DNA of 64,000 nucleotides. Origin: an uncultured Acetatifactor sp. (lineage in GTDB: Bacteria > Bacillota > Clostridia > Lachnospirales > Lachnospiraceae). A program made the translations under genes and the position numbers. Positions 1 to 7,708 of this stretch are shown here, one piece after another. Location: the NCBI GenBank assembly GCA_910586215.1, contig CAJUGH010000018.1, forward strand, positions 23,552 through 87,551, written 5' to 3'. The notes beneath the pieces are model-generated. The model was not told where the DNA came from. It did no database searches and saw only the letters and a program-made list of their open reading frames with translations. The first letter of the stretch is position 1, and each line of letters starts with the position of its first letter.

Positions 1-607
1 CGCTGCTTTCCATCTCCCGTCTCTGCTGCCTCAGACTGTTCTTGTGGATTACCACTCCCGCAATCAGCAGCGCACCGCCGCATACTTCCCCGGCCACCTT
101 CCCCAGGGACAGCAGCACCAGGCTGCCCAGACCGAACAGCAGGAATGTGATCCGTGTCCTTCTGGTGTGAGGTTTTATCACGAAGACCAGGGAATTCACC
201 AGGTACAGGATGCACAGCAGCACCAGCAGCCGCGTCTGTAGCGGCACCAGTCCCAGCATTACCCCGAAGGATGTAGCGATGGCCTTGCCTCCCTTCCGGT
301 GATGGAACAGGGAGTAGGCATGTCCGAATACCGGTGCCGCCATCACCAGGGGAAACAGGCTCCCGGTGGCCAGTCCCATCCGTATGGCAAGGTGTACTGG
401 CATGGCCCCCTTGAGAAGATCCCCCGCCAGGCACAGGGTGCCTATGGGTACTCCTGCATATTTCATGGCATTGGCAGTGCCTGGATTGTGGTCAGCGCTC
501 AGGCGCTCCACATCCACCTTCTTCAGTACCCTGGGCAGGAAACTGCCAAACAATATACTTCCGCATAACAGGCCAAGCAGAATCATGAACAACTGTTCTT
601 GCAACAT
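1..607 (-). CDS. plsY: PlsY-like glycerol-3-phosphate acyltransferase (3' end outside window)
   Basis: Membrane acyltransferase of the PlsY family, which uses acyl-phosphate to make lysophosphatidic acid for phospholipid synthesis. The visible ~202 residues are strongly hydrophobic. They contain the family's NPGTANAMKYAG motif near residue 35-46 and a GHAYSLFHHRKGGKAIATSFG-like motif near residue 95-115; the canonical second motif reads GGKGVAT, so the glycine after the lysine is replaced by alanine here. The start at 607 is set by GGAGG seven bases upstream. It is the last gene of a minus-strand operon, 28 bases after the glucosyltransferase stop, which fits a role in membrane lipid or glycolipid supply. 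It is cut by the left edge, and it may be a PlsY paralogue rather than the housekeeping enzyme. Confidence 0.8.
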   Translation of the reverse strand, partial: MLQEQLFMILLGLLCGSILFGSFLPRVLKKVDVERLSADHNPGTANAMKYAGVPIGTLCLAGDLLKGAMPVHLAIRMGLATGSLFPLVMAAPVFGHAYSLFHHRKGGKAIATSFGVMLGLVPLQTRLLVLLCILYLVNSLVFVIKPHTRRTRITFLLFGLGSLVLLSLGKVAGEVCGGALLIAGVVIHKNSLRQQRREMESS

Positions 608-635
608 TCCTCCGCCTCCTTTCTCTACAGGTACC

Positions 636-1778
636 TTACAAGGGCAGTCCTTTATCCTGGGTCCCCCCGCTGCCCTGCTTCACAATAAATTCATAGATCT
701 TCCTGGCCGCGTCCGGCTTGCCATACTTTCCCTGGCACAGGCGCATCTGCTCCCTGGCAGATGCATCTGCCAGAAGTCCCAGTCCTTTTCGCACAATCTC
801 TTTCTCCTCCTTATCCGCAAGGGACATCCCCCTGGCGGCGAAGAAGGCCGCATTCCTGTCCTCGCATCCCGGAATGGGATTGGTGTGTACCAGGGGAACC
901 CCTGCGGCCACTGCCTCCGTGGACGTAAGTCCCCCGGGCTTGGTGAACAGTACATCTGCCGCTGCCATGTATTCCTGGGCATTCTCCGTGAAGTCCAGGA
1001 TCCTTATCCTGTCCACCCCGCTGTATGTCTCCCGGAGGCGTCCTTTCAGTTTCTCATTGGTGCCGCCCATCACATAGAGAAATGTGTCCTCCCCGGTTCC
1101 TTCCACCAGCCTGGCCACCAGGCTTTCCACATGCCCATATCCCATGCTCCCTGTCATGACCAGGATGCATTTCCTGTCCGGGCCGATTCCCAGCTTCTTA
1201 CGGCACTGTGTCTTCGATGGCAGGTTCACATACTTCTCCGATACCGGTATGCCAAGGGGAACCAGCTTCTGTCTCGGAATCCCCCGGCCTGCAAATTCCT
1301 CCAGCAGATCCTCGTGGGGAATGAAGAAATAATCCATCTCCGTCTCCTCTGTAAAAGGAATGCAGGTATAATCCGTGGCGATAAAATAGGAAGCAATCTG
1401 CAGATGATGCTTGCGCCGCATGAAAGTTACCGCCTCTGCCGGGAACAGATGGGGCATCACAATGGTATCATATGCATTATCCGTAATATATCGGTACAAT
1501 TTATCTGCATACAGGGTATTGGCGTAATACACCGGACTCTTGTGCCGGGAGGACGTGATGGCACGCCCGGCCTTGTAGGCACCTGCGAAGACCTTCTTCG
1601 CCCGCACAGTGCTCCAGATATAGAGATTCCTGCCATACCGTGCCGCGTGTTCCGAGGCAAAGTCCAGGGCATCTGCCATGGTCGCGCAGATCCCGTTTTT
1701 GTCAAACTGTTCCTTCACTGCCTTAGCCGCAGAGTTGTGTCCCTCCCCGGTCCCCGTGGATAATATCAGTACTTTCAT
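636..1778 (-). CDS. MGDG synthase/UgtP-type glycolipid glycosyltransferase
   Basis: A 380-residue GT28-like glycosyltransferase that probably adds sugar to diacylglycerol at the inner membrane face. The N-terminus MKVLILSTGTGEGHNSAAKA is the hallmark of the monogalactosyldiacylglycerol-synthase domain. The C-terminal half has the donor-binding run FTKPGGLTSTEAVAAGVP around residue 278-295. A start 24 bases further upstream (1802) exists, but it would overlap the amylase stop, and the family begins at MKVLILS. The gene follows the amylase by five bases and precedes the PlsY-like gene by 28, so the three are very likely cotranscribed. The substrate (glucose or galactose, mono- or processive transfer) cannot be read from the sequence. 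Confidence 0.85.
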   Translation of the reverse strand: MKVLILSTGTGEGHNSAAKAVKEQFDKNGICATMADALDFASEHAARYGRNLYIWSTVRAKKVFAGAYKAGRAITSSRHKSPVYYANTLYADKLYRYITDNAYDTIVMPHLFPAEAVTFMRRKHHLQIASYFIATDYTCIPFTEETEMDYFFIPHEDLLEEFAGRGIPRQKLVPLGIPVSEKYVNLPSKTQCRKKLGIGPDRKCILVMTGSMGYGHVESLVARLVEGTGEDTFLYVMGGTNEKLKGRLRETYSGVDRIRILDFTENAQEYMAAADVLFTKPGGLTSTEAVAAGVPLVHTNPIPGCEDRNAAFFAARGMSLADKEEKEIVRKGLGLLADASAREQMRLCQGKYGKPDAARKIYEFIVKQGSGGTQDKGLPL

Positions 1779-1783
1779 ATGGC

Positions 1784-3097
1784 TCAATGCTCCATCTTCC
1801 AATAAAATGCGCTGTAGGCCGGCAGCACGGACCCGCCGCCGAAGTCATGGGGTTTTCCTGTGATAAGGTCCAGCGCCATGCCACAGCCGGCATCAAAATG
1901 CGCCGTATAATCCTCCCCGTCCGCATTGATGGCCACCAGCACCCGCTCATGCTCAGATTTACGCTCAAAGATACACTGTTTATTTGTGAGCACCACAGAC
2001 CGGAATGTACCATAATTCAAGGCCTCCGACTGCTTCTTGGCCTGGGACAGGGCTGCAATCCAGTCTGTCAGTCCATTCCACACAGGTGCCCCAAAGCAGG
2101 GCCGCAGGGCCGGATCCCCCTGGGACTTCTGGGCCTTCTCCCCCCACTCGCTTCCGTAGTAGACACAAGGAATCCCGGGCATGCCAAACGCTATGGCATA
2201 GATCAGGGGAAGGTGTTTCTCGTTGGTGAGAATGCTGGCCACCCTGGTCACATCATGGTTATCCACAAAGGACAACAGGTGCTTTCCCTTGTACAGGGTC
2301 CAGTTCTCCGGACCGAACTGCCGCATCAGGGAATGGTTCACCTCGAACAGGTTCATGCTGTTGAAGCTGCTGTACAGCCCCTTGTAGCACTCATAGTTGG
2401 TGGCCGAGTGCAACATACTGTCGTTCATCAGCCGGTTGTAATCGCCATGGAGCATCTCCCCCACCAGGAAGAAATCTTCCTTCAGCCCCCCTGTGTAATC
2501 CCGCAGCCTGCGCACAAAGCCTTCCTCCAGGCTGTAGGCCACATCCAGGCGCAGTCCGTCTATGCCGAACTCTTCCACCCAGAATCTCACACTGTCCAGC
2601 AGGTACCGCACCACATCCTCATTGTGCAGGTTCAGCTTCACCAGGTCGTAATTGCCCTCCCAGCCCTCATACCACAGTCCGTCATTGTATGGGGAATTCC
2701 CACCGAAGTCAATCCTGTGGAACCATCCCACATAGGGGGAACCTTCCCTGTTCTGCAGCACATCCTGGAAGGGGCCAAATCCCCTGCCCACATGGTTGAA
2801 CACACCGTCTAGCACCACCCGGATGCCGCTTGCATGCAGGGCTTCACACACCTGCCTGAAATCCTCGTTTGTTCCCAGGCGTACGTCTATCTTCCGATAG
2901 TCTCTCGTATTATACCCATGTGTGTCCGATTCAAAGAGGGGAGAAAAATAGACCGCATTGATCCCCAGCTTCACCATATGGGGAATCCACTCCTCCACCT
3001 TCAGGATCCTATGCTCCAGTTCCCCATCGTTTTCAAAGGGCGCCCCACAAAACCCCAACGGATAGATCTGATAAAATACACTTTCATATGCCCACAT
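1784..3097 (-). CDS. GH13 alpha-amylase family glycosidase (cytoplasmic)
   Basis: A 437-residue alpha-glucan or maltooligosaccharide hydrolase. The GH13 conserved regions are in order: DGVFNHVG (about 97-104), GLRLDVA with the nucleophile Asp near 185, LVGEM with the acid Glu near 214, and FVDNHD with the transition-state Asp near 283. There is no signal peptide, so it acts in the cytoplasm, as neopullulanase-like clostridial enzymes do. The reading frame is open to 3196, but the family starts at MWAYESVFYQIYP, so 3097 is preferred. It is the first gene of the operon with the glucosyltransferase and the PlsY-like gene. An association of glucan breakdown with glycolipid synthesis suggests shared supply of glucose units, which is inference. 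Confidence 0.87.
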   Translation of the reverse strand: MWAYESVFYQIYPLGFCGAPFENDGELEHRILKVEEWIPHMVKLGINAVYFSPLFESDTHGYNTRDYRKIDVRLGTNEDFRQVCEALHASGIRVVLDGVFNHVGRGFGPFQDVLQNREGSPYVGWFHRIDFGGNSPYNDGLWYEGWEGNYDLVKLNLHNEDVVRYLLDSVRFWVEEFGIDGLRLDVAYSLEEGFVRRLRDYTGGLKEDFFLVGEMLHGDYNRLMNDSMLHSATNYECYKGLYSSFNSMNLFEVNHSLMRQFGPENWTLYKGKHLLSFVDNHDVTRVASILTNEKHLPLIYAIAFGMPGIPCVYYGSEWGEKAQKSQGDPALRPCFGAPVWNGLTDWIAALSQAKKQSEALNYGTFRSVVLTNKQCIFERKSEHERVLVAINADGEDYTAHFDAGCGMALDLITGKPHDFGGGSVLPAYSAFYWKMEH

Positions 3098-3197
3098 ATC
3101 GATATCTGCCTCTCTTTCTGCTGTTTTGGTAGCCGCCTCCCAGCCATCCGGCTTCGTTGACTGATCCAGTACTATTTGGGCTGCCCTTATCCTCACC

Positions 3198-3277
3198 TGT
3201 GGATAAGTTCGATACCCATGTCATTTTTCCTGGTGGATTTCGGAAAGAAATCCACCAAATCCACAGAGTTATCCACA
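3198..3277. promoter_or_regulatory. Two consensus DnaA boxes around a perfect hairpin
   Basis: TGTGGATAA at 3198-3206 and TTATCCACA at 3269-3277 are exact, oppositely oriented DnaA boxes. Between them lies a perfect 11-bp inverted repeat (3231-3241 with 3247-3257, loop GGAAA). The block sits in the leader of the amylase operon, between the helicase stop and the amylase start. No T-tract follows the hairpin on either strand, so it is not a simple terminator. The role is unknown. DnaA-dependent control of the operon or a DnaA-titration site are the obvious possibilities. Confidence 0.6.
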
Positions 3278-3286
3278 TGTACACAT

Positions 3287-3318
3287 GTGTCACTTTTTTG
3301 TGCCAACGTGTCACTTTT
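3287..3318. repeat. Two direct 11-bp repeats, 21-bp period
   Basis: GTGTCACTTTT occurs at 3287-3297 and again at 3308-3318. The offset is 21 bases, close to two helical turns, which would place both copies on the same DNA face. They lie just downstream of the predicted start point of the amylase operon and beside the DnaA boxes. A protein-binding pair is plausible but not shown. Confidence 0.5.
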
Positions 3319-3343
3319 CCTCTTTTATTCCTCCGCTCCTTTA

Positions 3344-3372
3344 TTTATACAACAATTTCTGCTGAATGGCAA
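3344..3372 (-). promoter_or_regulatory. Sigma-A type promoter of the amylase operon
   Basis: On the minus strand, TTGCCA (3372-3367), a 17-base spacer and TATAAA (3349-3344) lie directly after the helicase stop at 3379. Transcription would begin near 3337, giving a leader of about 240 bases that carries the direct repeats, the hairpin and the DnaA boxes. Confidence 0.55.
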
Positions 3373-3378
3373 GTTTTT

Positions 3379-6006
3379 CTACAGCCACTGGTCCCAGAAG
3401 CGCTCCACCCGCCTGGAGACAGTGTCCACACTCACCTCCTGGAAGGTTTCCCACTCCCTGGGAAACAGCCTCCTGTAAGAGCCTTGCAGGAACCGCTGGT
3501 CCAGCAGGGCAATGACTCCTGTGTCCTCCACCGTGCGGATCACCCGCCCGGCGGCCTGGAGCACCTTGTTCATTCCAGGGTAGCGGTAGGCATAGGCAAA
3601 GCCATCCTCCCTGTTCCCGTCAAAATACTGCCGCAGGATCTCCCTTTCATTGCAGATCTGGGGAAGCCCTGTCCCTACAATGATGGCGCCGATCAGGCTG
3701 TCATTCTTCAGATCGATCCCTTCGCCGAAGATCCCTCCCAGCACACAGAAACCTATGAGGAAACGCTCCTGCCCTCCCTCCCGGAAATGCTCCAGGAAGG
3801 CCTCCCGCTCCTCCTCCCCCATGGACTCTCCCTGAAGGATACACACCCGCTCTTCCCCACCAAAACACCGGATGTATTTCTCATGGATGGTCCTAAGGAA
3901 GGCATAGGAAGGGCAGAATACCATATAATTTCCATGCCGCATCTTCACGATCTCCTCTATATACCTGGCAATGCTATAATATTCCTCCTCAGAGCGCCTG
4001 GTATACTTGCTGGTCACGTCGTTGGCGATGAGCAGGGCACGCTTTTCCGGATGGAACACAGGCCTGGCATAGATCTCATAGTCCTCTTCCTCCCCTCCCA
4101 GCAGCTTCTTGTAATACTGGATGGGCAGAAATGTGGCAGAAAACAGGATACTGCTGCGTCCCCGGCCCATACATTCCTTTATATTCTCCCGGGGATTCAC
4201 ACAGAAGAGTTTCAGCAGAAACCTCCCATCCTCCCCAAGCTGGGTGTATTTCACATAGTTCTCATCCACCAGTTCATACATCTCCAGGAAATGGCTTACC
4301 TCAAAATAGAAATCCAGCAGAAGATCCCTTACCGGGAGCACTTCCTCCTGCTCCCCCAGATAATCCCCCAGGGTAGTATGGAGCCGCATCAGGCTCTGCA
4401 CAAAGCCGTCAATATCCTCTACCAGCCGGTAATCCTCGCACTCCCGCTTCAGCGCCAGCATCTCCCGGTTACACTTTTCCAGATGGTATACCAGCTTCTC
4501 CCCATACCCTTCCCTGGTGAGCAGGCTTTTACCACCCCGGTGCTTTCCTGTGGTACTGATCCGGTCAATATAACCCTTTTCCCCTTCCTGAGCCTCTGTT
4601 TCCCCCCTGTCACCTTCTGACATATCTGTCAAATCCCGGATCATACCAAGGGTAATCTGCCCTTCTATCTTCTGCTTTTTCTTCCCTTTCGTCAGTTCTG
4701 ACAGCATTGTCTGTTTTATCTCTTTGCGGATCTCCAGGAAGCTTTCCTTCCACAGGGTTGCACTATACATCTCCCGTCCCCGCTCCAACAGATTGTGCGC
4801 CTCATCGATCAGAAACAGGTAGTCCCCATTCACTCCCTCCCCGAAAAAGCGTTTTAGGTACACATGGGGATCAAATAGATAATTATAGTCTCCTATGACC
4901 ACATCTGCAAACAAGCTCATATCCAGACACAGTTCAAAGGGACACACCTGATGCTTCAAGGCATATGTCTCAATGGCCTCCCGTGCAAAGCTCTGGGTGG
5001 CTGTCAGCAGGTCGTACATGGCATCATTGATCCTGTCATAGTGTCCCCTGGCATAGGGACAGTATTCGGGGTTACACTCTGTCTCCTCCATGAAACAGAT
5101 CTTCTCTTTTGCAGTGAGGACCACACTCTTGAGACACAGCCCACGGCCCCTGAGCAGGGACAGGGTGTCTTCTGCCACCGTCCTGGTGATGGTCTTGGCC
5201 GTCAGGTAGAACAGTTTATCCCCCATGCCCTTTCCCATGGCCTGGATGGCCGGATACAGGGTAGATATGGTCTTCCCCACCCCTGTGGGTGCCTCCAGGA
5301 ACAGCTTCCTGCCGTGGTAGATTGTCCTGTACACGCTGGCCACCAGTTCTCTCTGGCCCTCCCTGTAAGGAAAAGGGAATTCCAGCCCTGCTATGGATGC
5401 CTGCCGCCTCCTGCGCCACTGCCAGGATTCCTCTGCAAACCGATGGTAGCCTGCCAGCAATCCCAGGAACCATTCCTCCAGTTCCCGGAAAGTGTATTCC
5501 TCATAAAAATACCGCAGTTCTTCTGTGGGAATATGGCAATAGGTGAGCCGTACCTGCACCTGGGTCAGTTCCTCCTGCCGTCCCACCATATAGGCATAAC
5601 ACCTGGCCTGGGCCAGGTGCAGGGGGGATGGCTCCCGCAGCCAGGCCAGTTCCCGGTAAGTGCCCTTAATCTCATCTATGGTCACCTGCCCCTCCTTCCG
5701 GAGAATGCCATCAGCGCGTCCCTCCACCACCAGGCTGTATTCTTCTGTGACATAGCTATACCGCAAGGGGACTTCTGCCTGGTAATCCGTTCCCATCCGG
5801 CGCTGGATCATGCGGTGGATCCGTCCTCCTTCCTGCATGGCATTGTCCGGTGCCGCATGCCTGCGGTTGTCTATATCCCCATGGCGCAGGATAAATTCTA
5901 CCAGGCTGCGCACAGAGATCCTGATCTCCCCCATGGAAGGCTTCTGTCCACTCTCTTGTTTCTCCCCTTTGGAAGCCTGTATGGTATGCACCCTGTCAAT
6001 TCTCAC
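3379..6006 (-). CDS. Rad3/DinG-family DNA helicase with N-terminal PD-(D/E)XK nuclease domain
   Basis: An 875-residue superfamily 2 helicase of the XPD/DinG type, acting on DNA in the cytoplasm. The N-terminal ~170 residues look like a RecB/Cas4-type nuclease: GRADGI, then TIDEIKGTY, then LAQARCYAYM. The helicase part follows: Walker A APTGVGKT (~225), a cysteine cluster (C in ICF, ECN, YCP and VCPFE) typical of a 4Fe-4S domain, DEAH (~365), and motif VI QAAGRVIRT near the C-terminus. The start is GTG at 6006, chosen because GGGAGG lies seven bases upstream; the open frame further upstream begins only with TTG. A repair or recombination role is known for the family. The nuclease fusion is common in Clostridia. 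Confidence 0.9.
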   Translation of the reverse strand: MRIDRVHTIQASKGEKQESGQKPSMGEIRISVRSLVEFILRHGDIDNRRHAAPDNAMQEGGRIHRMIQRRMGTDYQAEVPLRYSYVTEEYSLVVEGRADGILRKEGQVTIDEIKGTYRELAWLREPSPLHLAQARCYAYMVGRQEELTQVQVRLTYCHIPTEELRYFYEEYTFRELEEWFLGLLAGYHRFAEESWQWRRRRQASIAGLEFPFPYREGQRELVASVYRTIYHGRKLFLEAPTGVGKTISTLYPAIQAMGKGMGDKLFYLTAKTITRTVAEDTLSLLRGRGLCLKSVVLTAKEKICFMEETECNPEYCPYARGHYDRINDAMYDLLTATQSFAREAIETYALKHQVCPFELCLDMSLFADVVIGDYNYLFDPHVYLKRFFGEGVNGDYLFLIDEAHNLLERGREMYSATLWKESFLEIRKEIKQTMLSELTKGKKKQKIEGQITLGMIRDLTDMSEGDRGETEAQEGEKGYIDRISTTGKHRGGKSLLTREGYGEKLVYHLEKCNREMLALKRECEDYRLVEDIDGFVQSLMRLHTTLGDYLGEQEEVLPVRDLLLDFYFEVSHFLEMYELVDENYVKYTQLGEDGRFLLKLFCVNPRENIKECMGRGRSSILFSATFLPIQYYKKLLGGEEEDYEIYARPVFHPEKRALLIANDVTSKYTRRSEEEYYSIARYIEEIVKMRHGNYMVFCPSYAFLRTIHEKYIRCFGGEERVCILQGESMGEEEREAFLEHFREGGQERFLIGFCVLGGIFGEGIDLKNDSLIGAIIVGTGLPQICNEREILRQYFDGNREDGFAYAYRYPGMNKVLQAAGRVIRTVEDTGVIALLDQRFLQGSYRRLFPREWETFQEVSVDTVSRRVERFWDQWL

Positions 6007-6142
6007 AAATACACCTCCCTGACATTCCCCGCAGGGCAATACTGGTTCCTGTCCATTTACGCCTGATGTTACACCCTACTACTCGCCGCGCGGCCCATGG
6101 GCCGCTTCAGCCACATCATTCCCCTGTACAGGCCTGCGCATT

Positions 6143-6183
6143 AAAAACTCCCCATGAAGATAGTACACTATCTTGCAGGGGGA
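6143..6183 (-). terminator. Rho-independent terminator of the HPr-like gene
   Basis: Minus-strand reading gives a long stem, with outer arm CTCCCC/GGGGAG and inner arm AAGATAGT/ACTATCTT, followed by TTTTT. It lies about 60 bases after the stop of the HPr-like gene and upstream of the helicase, so it separates the two units. Confidence 0.8.
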
Positions 6184-6240
6184 GTCAAAATGACGTTAGC
6201 TGAACTGTTACATTTTTTACTTTTTCTTTTGGGCCGTCTC

Positions 6241-6468
6241 CTAAGAAGCAATGGCATGCTGGCTCAACAGGTCTTCAAACTGTGCATTATATCCGTTGTA
6301 GGACACTGTCAGAGGTTTTGCAAAATCCAGTCCGTAAACCCCTAAGAATGATTTTGCATCTACCACATATCTGTTATAGGATATGTCAATTTCAAAGTCA
6401 CATTTAGAAGTCACATTCACAAAATGCTGGACTTCACCCGGAGTCAAACGAATTGTCTTTACCATCAT
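6241..6468 (-). CDS. HPr-like protein lacking the phosphocarrier histidine
   Basis: A 75-residue relative of the PTS phosphocarrier HPr or of Crh. The C-terminal two thirds align by eye with HPr: TSKCDFEIDISY matches the ASKYD segment, and DAKSFLGVYGL matches the segment around regulatory Ser46 (KSIMGV), so the HPr-kinase serine appears kept. The region that carries the catalytic IHARPA in HPr is shortened and has no equivalent histidine, so PTS phosphotransfer is unlikely and a regulatory role is inferred. ATG codons at 6468 and 6465 follow GGAAGG closely; either may be used. The gene is single, with its own promoter and terminator. Confidence 0.7.
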   Translation of the reverse strand: MMVKTIRLTPGEVQHFVNVTSKCDFEIDISYNRYVVDAKSFLGVYGLDFAKPLTVSYNGYNAQFEDLLSQHAIAS

Positions 6469-6523
6469 CAACCTTCCTTTCTACATACTCAAAACCGTGC
6501 TATGTTCTGTACTATAGTTTACC

Positions 6524-6560
6524 ATTATATTCAAAATATGCAAAATGTAAAGCGTTTTCC
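6524..6560 (-). promoter_or_regulatory. Promoter with cre-like site for the HPr-like gene
   Basis: Minus strand: TTTACA (6551-6546), a 16-base spacer and TATAAT (6529-6524). The -35 element is overlapped by GGAAAACGCTTTAC (6560-6547), which matches the CcpA cre consensus TGAAAACGCTTTCA at 11 of 14 positions. This suggests carbon catabolite control of an HPr-family gene, which is inference. Confidence 0.6.
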
Positions 6561-6707
6561 GCCAAGGATTTTCCCGGGAAATTTCATACAAAACATACAC
6601 AATTTAACAGAATGACCACGGCCCTGCATATGTGAAAAGTTCCTTTGTAACTATTGCACATTCCCTGCTTTATCACAATAAGATGACTCCAAGTATTTTT
6701 GTAGCAT

Positions 6708-7520
6708 TTATTGGAATTCTGTCATATATTCTTGGAACCTTAACGGCAGCATATTCCTCTGCAGCTTCAAATTGTACCTTTCCTTGATGGCAATGGTCTT
6801 AACAAAATGCCGGAACAGTTCCTGGTAGCGTCCCTCCTCTCCGGACCAGACTGGCTGTGGCTGGTCTGTTTCCTCCCCATGGAACAGATACCAGGCCTTT
6901 CCTGCCGGGTGAATGCCAAAGAGGTTCCTACGGTCATCGAATATAACAAAATTCTCTATGGGAAGCCTGTCCGCAAAATGGGGCATCATAAAAGCAAGGG
7001 CATTGACCTTAGGACCCACCCTGGAATAGAGAATCCCGTTCTCCAGTTCCTCAAACCGGACAAACTCTATGAGATGTCCCACCTCCCTGTTGGCATACCT
7101 GGCCAGGGCAAAGGCTTTGTGTACACTGTCATCTGCCAGGTTATCGAACAGATGTCCCTTACTGCTCCCCTGGTGACTGTTCCCTGGCTGCATCCGGGAT
7201 TCCTGCATGCCGCGCCCTGTCCCGGTCCAGGCCAGTCCCTGCACAATGGTCCGGAATACCGTCTGGGCCTTCTGTGTATCCTCCGTGGCCAGTGCCAGGC
7301 ATATCGTATGGTAATCTCTCTCCCCGAACCGACGCACCAATGTCCTGGCCACCTTCCCTGCCTTCTCTTCATCTGCCGTCACTGGCACATCCGTGGCAAA
7401 AAGCATGGGATCCTCCGTAAGGCTTAGATATGTGTCCTGTAAATCGCGCTTCTCTTCATAGGCCAGATAGACAGCTGTAAAAATACTTTCCAGGGTATCC
7501 TCACACCGATAGACAATCAT
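6708..7520 (-). CDS. DUF4130 protein, partner of the radical-SAM DNA-repair protein
   Basis: A 270-residue protein of the DUF4130 family described as a probable DNA metabolism protein (TIGR03915). It matches in length and in characteristic stretches such as MIVYRCEDTLESIFTAVYLA at the start and the RVGPKVNAL and DRLPIENFVIFDDRR regions in the C-terminal half. It lies 188 bases downstream of the radical-SAM gene on the same strand, the pairing that defines the family. No catalytic chemistry has been assigned to it, to my knowledge. The gap contains a short palindrome (ATTGCTC-AAC-GAGCAAT near 7619), with no T-run. Confidence 0.85.
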   Translation of the reverse strand: MIVYRCEDTLESIFTAVYLAYEEKRDLQDTYLSLTEDPMLFATDVPVTADEEKAGKVARTLVRRFGERDYHTICLALATEDTQKAQTVFRTIVQGLAWTGTGRGMQESRMQPGNSHQGSSKGHLFDNLADDSVHKAFALARYANREVGHLIEFVRFEELENGILYSRVGPKVNALAFMMPHFADRLPIENFVIFDDRRNLFGIHPAGKAWYLFHGEETDQPQPVWSGEEGRYQELFRHFVKTIAIKERYNLKLQRNMLPLRFQEYMTEFQ

Positions 7521-7708
7521 CTGCTTCTTTTCCTTTCTTTTCTTCCTGCTCTTTATCTCCTATATCCCGCCATCTGTTTCAAGTCAGAAGTAACCGTTCA
7601 GAACACGGCTGCTTTCCTCATTGCTCAACGAGCAATGTCTGCCTACAGGGGTCAATGCGGTCTTGCTGAATGCTTTCTTTCACGGTTCTGCTATCCTGTG
7701 AAGAGGAG

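Noticed and set aside
366..1763. 465-codon plus-strand open frame
   Set aside because: Antisense shadow of the glucosyltransferase gene; no domain pattern, low-complexity Pro/His/Leu composition, no ribosome site.
3157..4620. 487-codon plus-strand open frame opposite the helicase
   Set aside because: Complement of a clear helicase gene; the translation has no recognisable motif.
6090..6105. 16-base perfect palindrome GCGGCCCATGGGCCGC between the helicase and its left neighbour
   Set aside because: No T-run, no promoter beside it and no second copy seen; could not be given a role.
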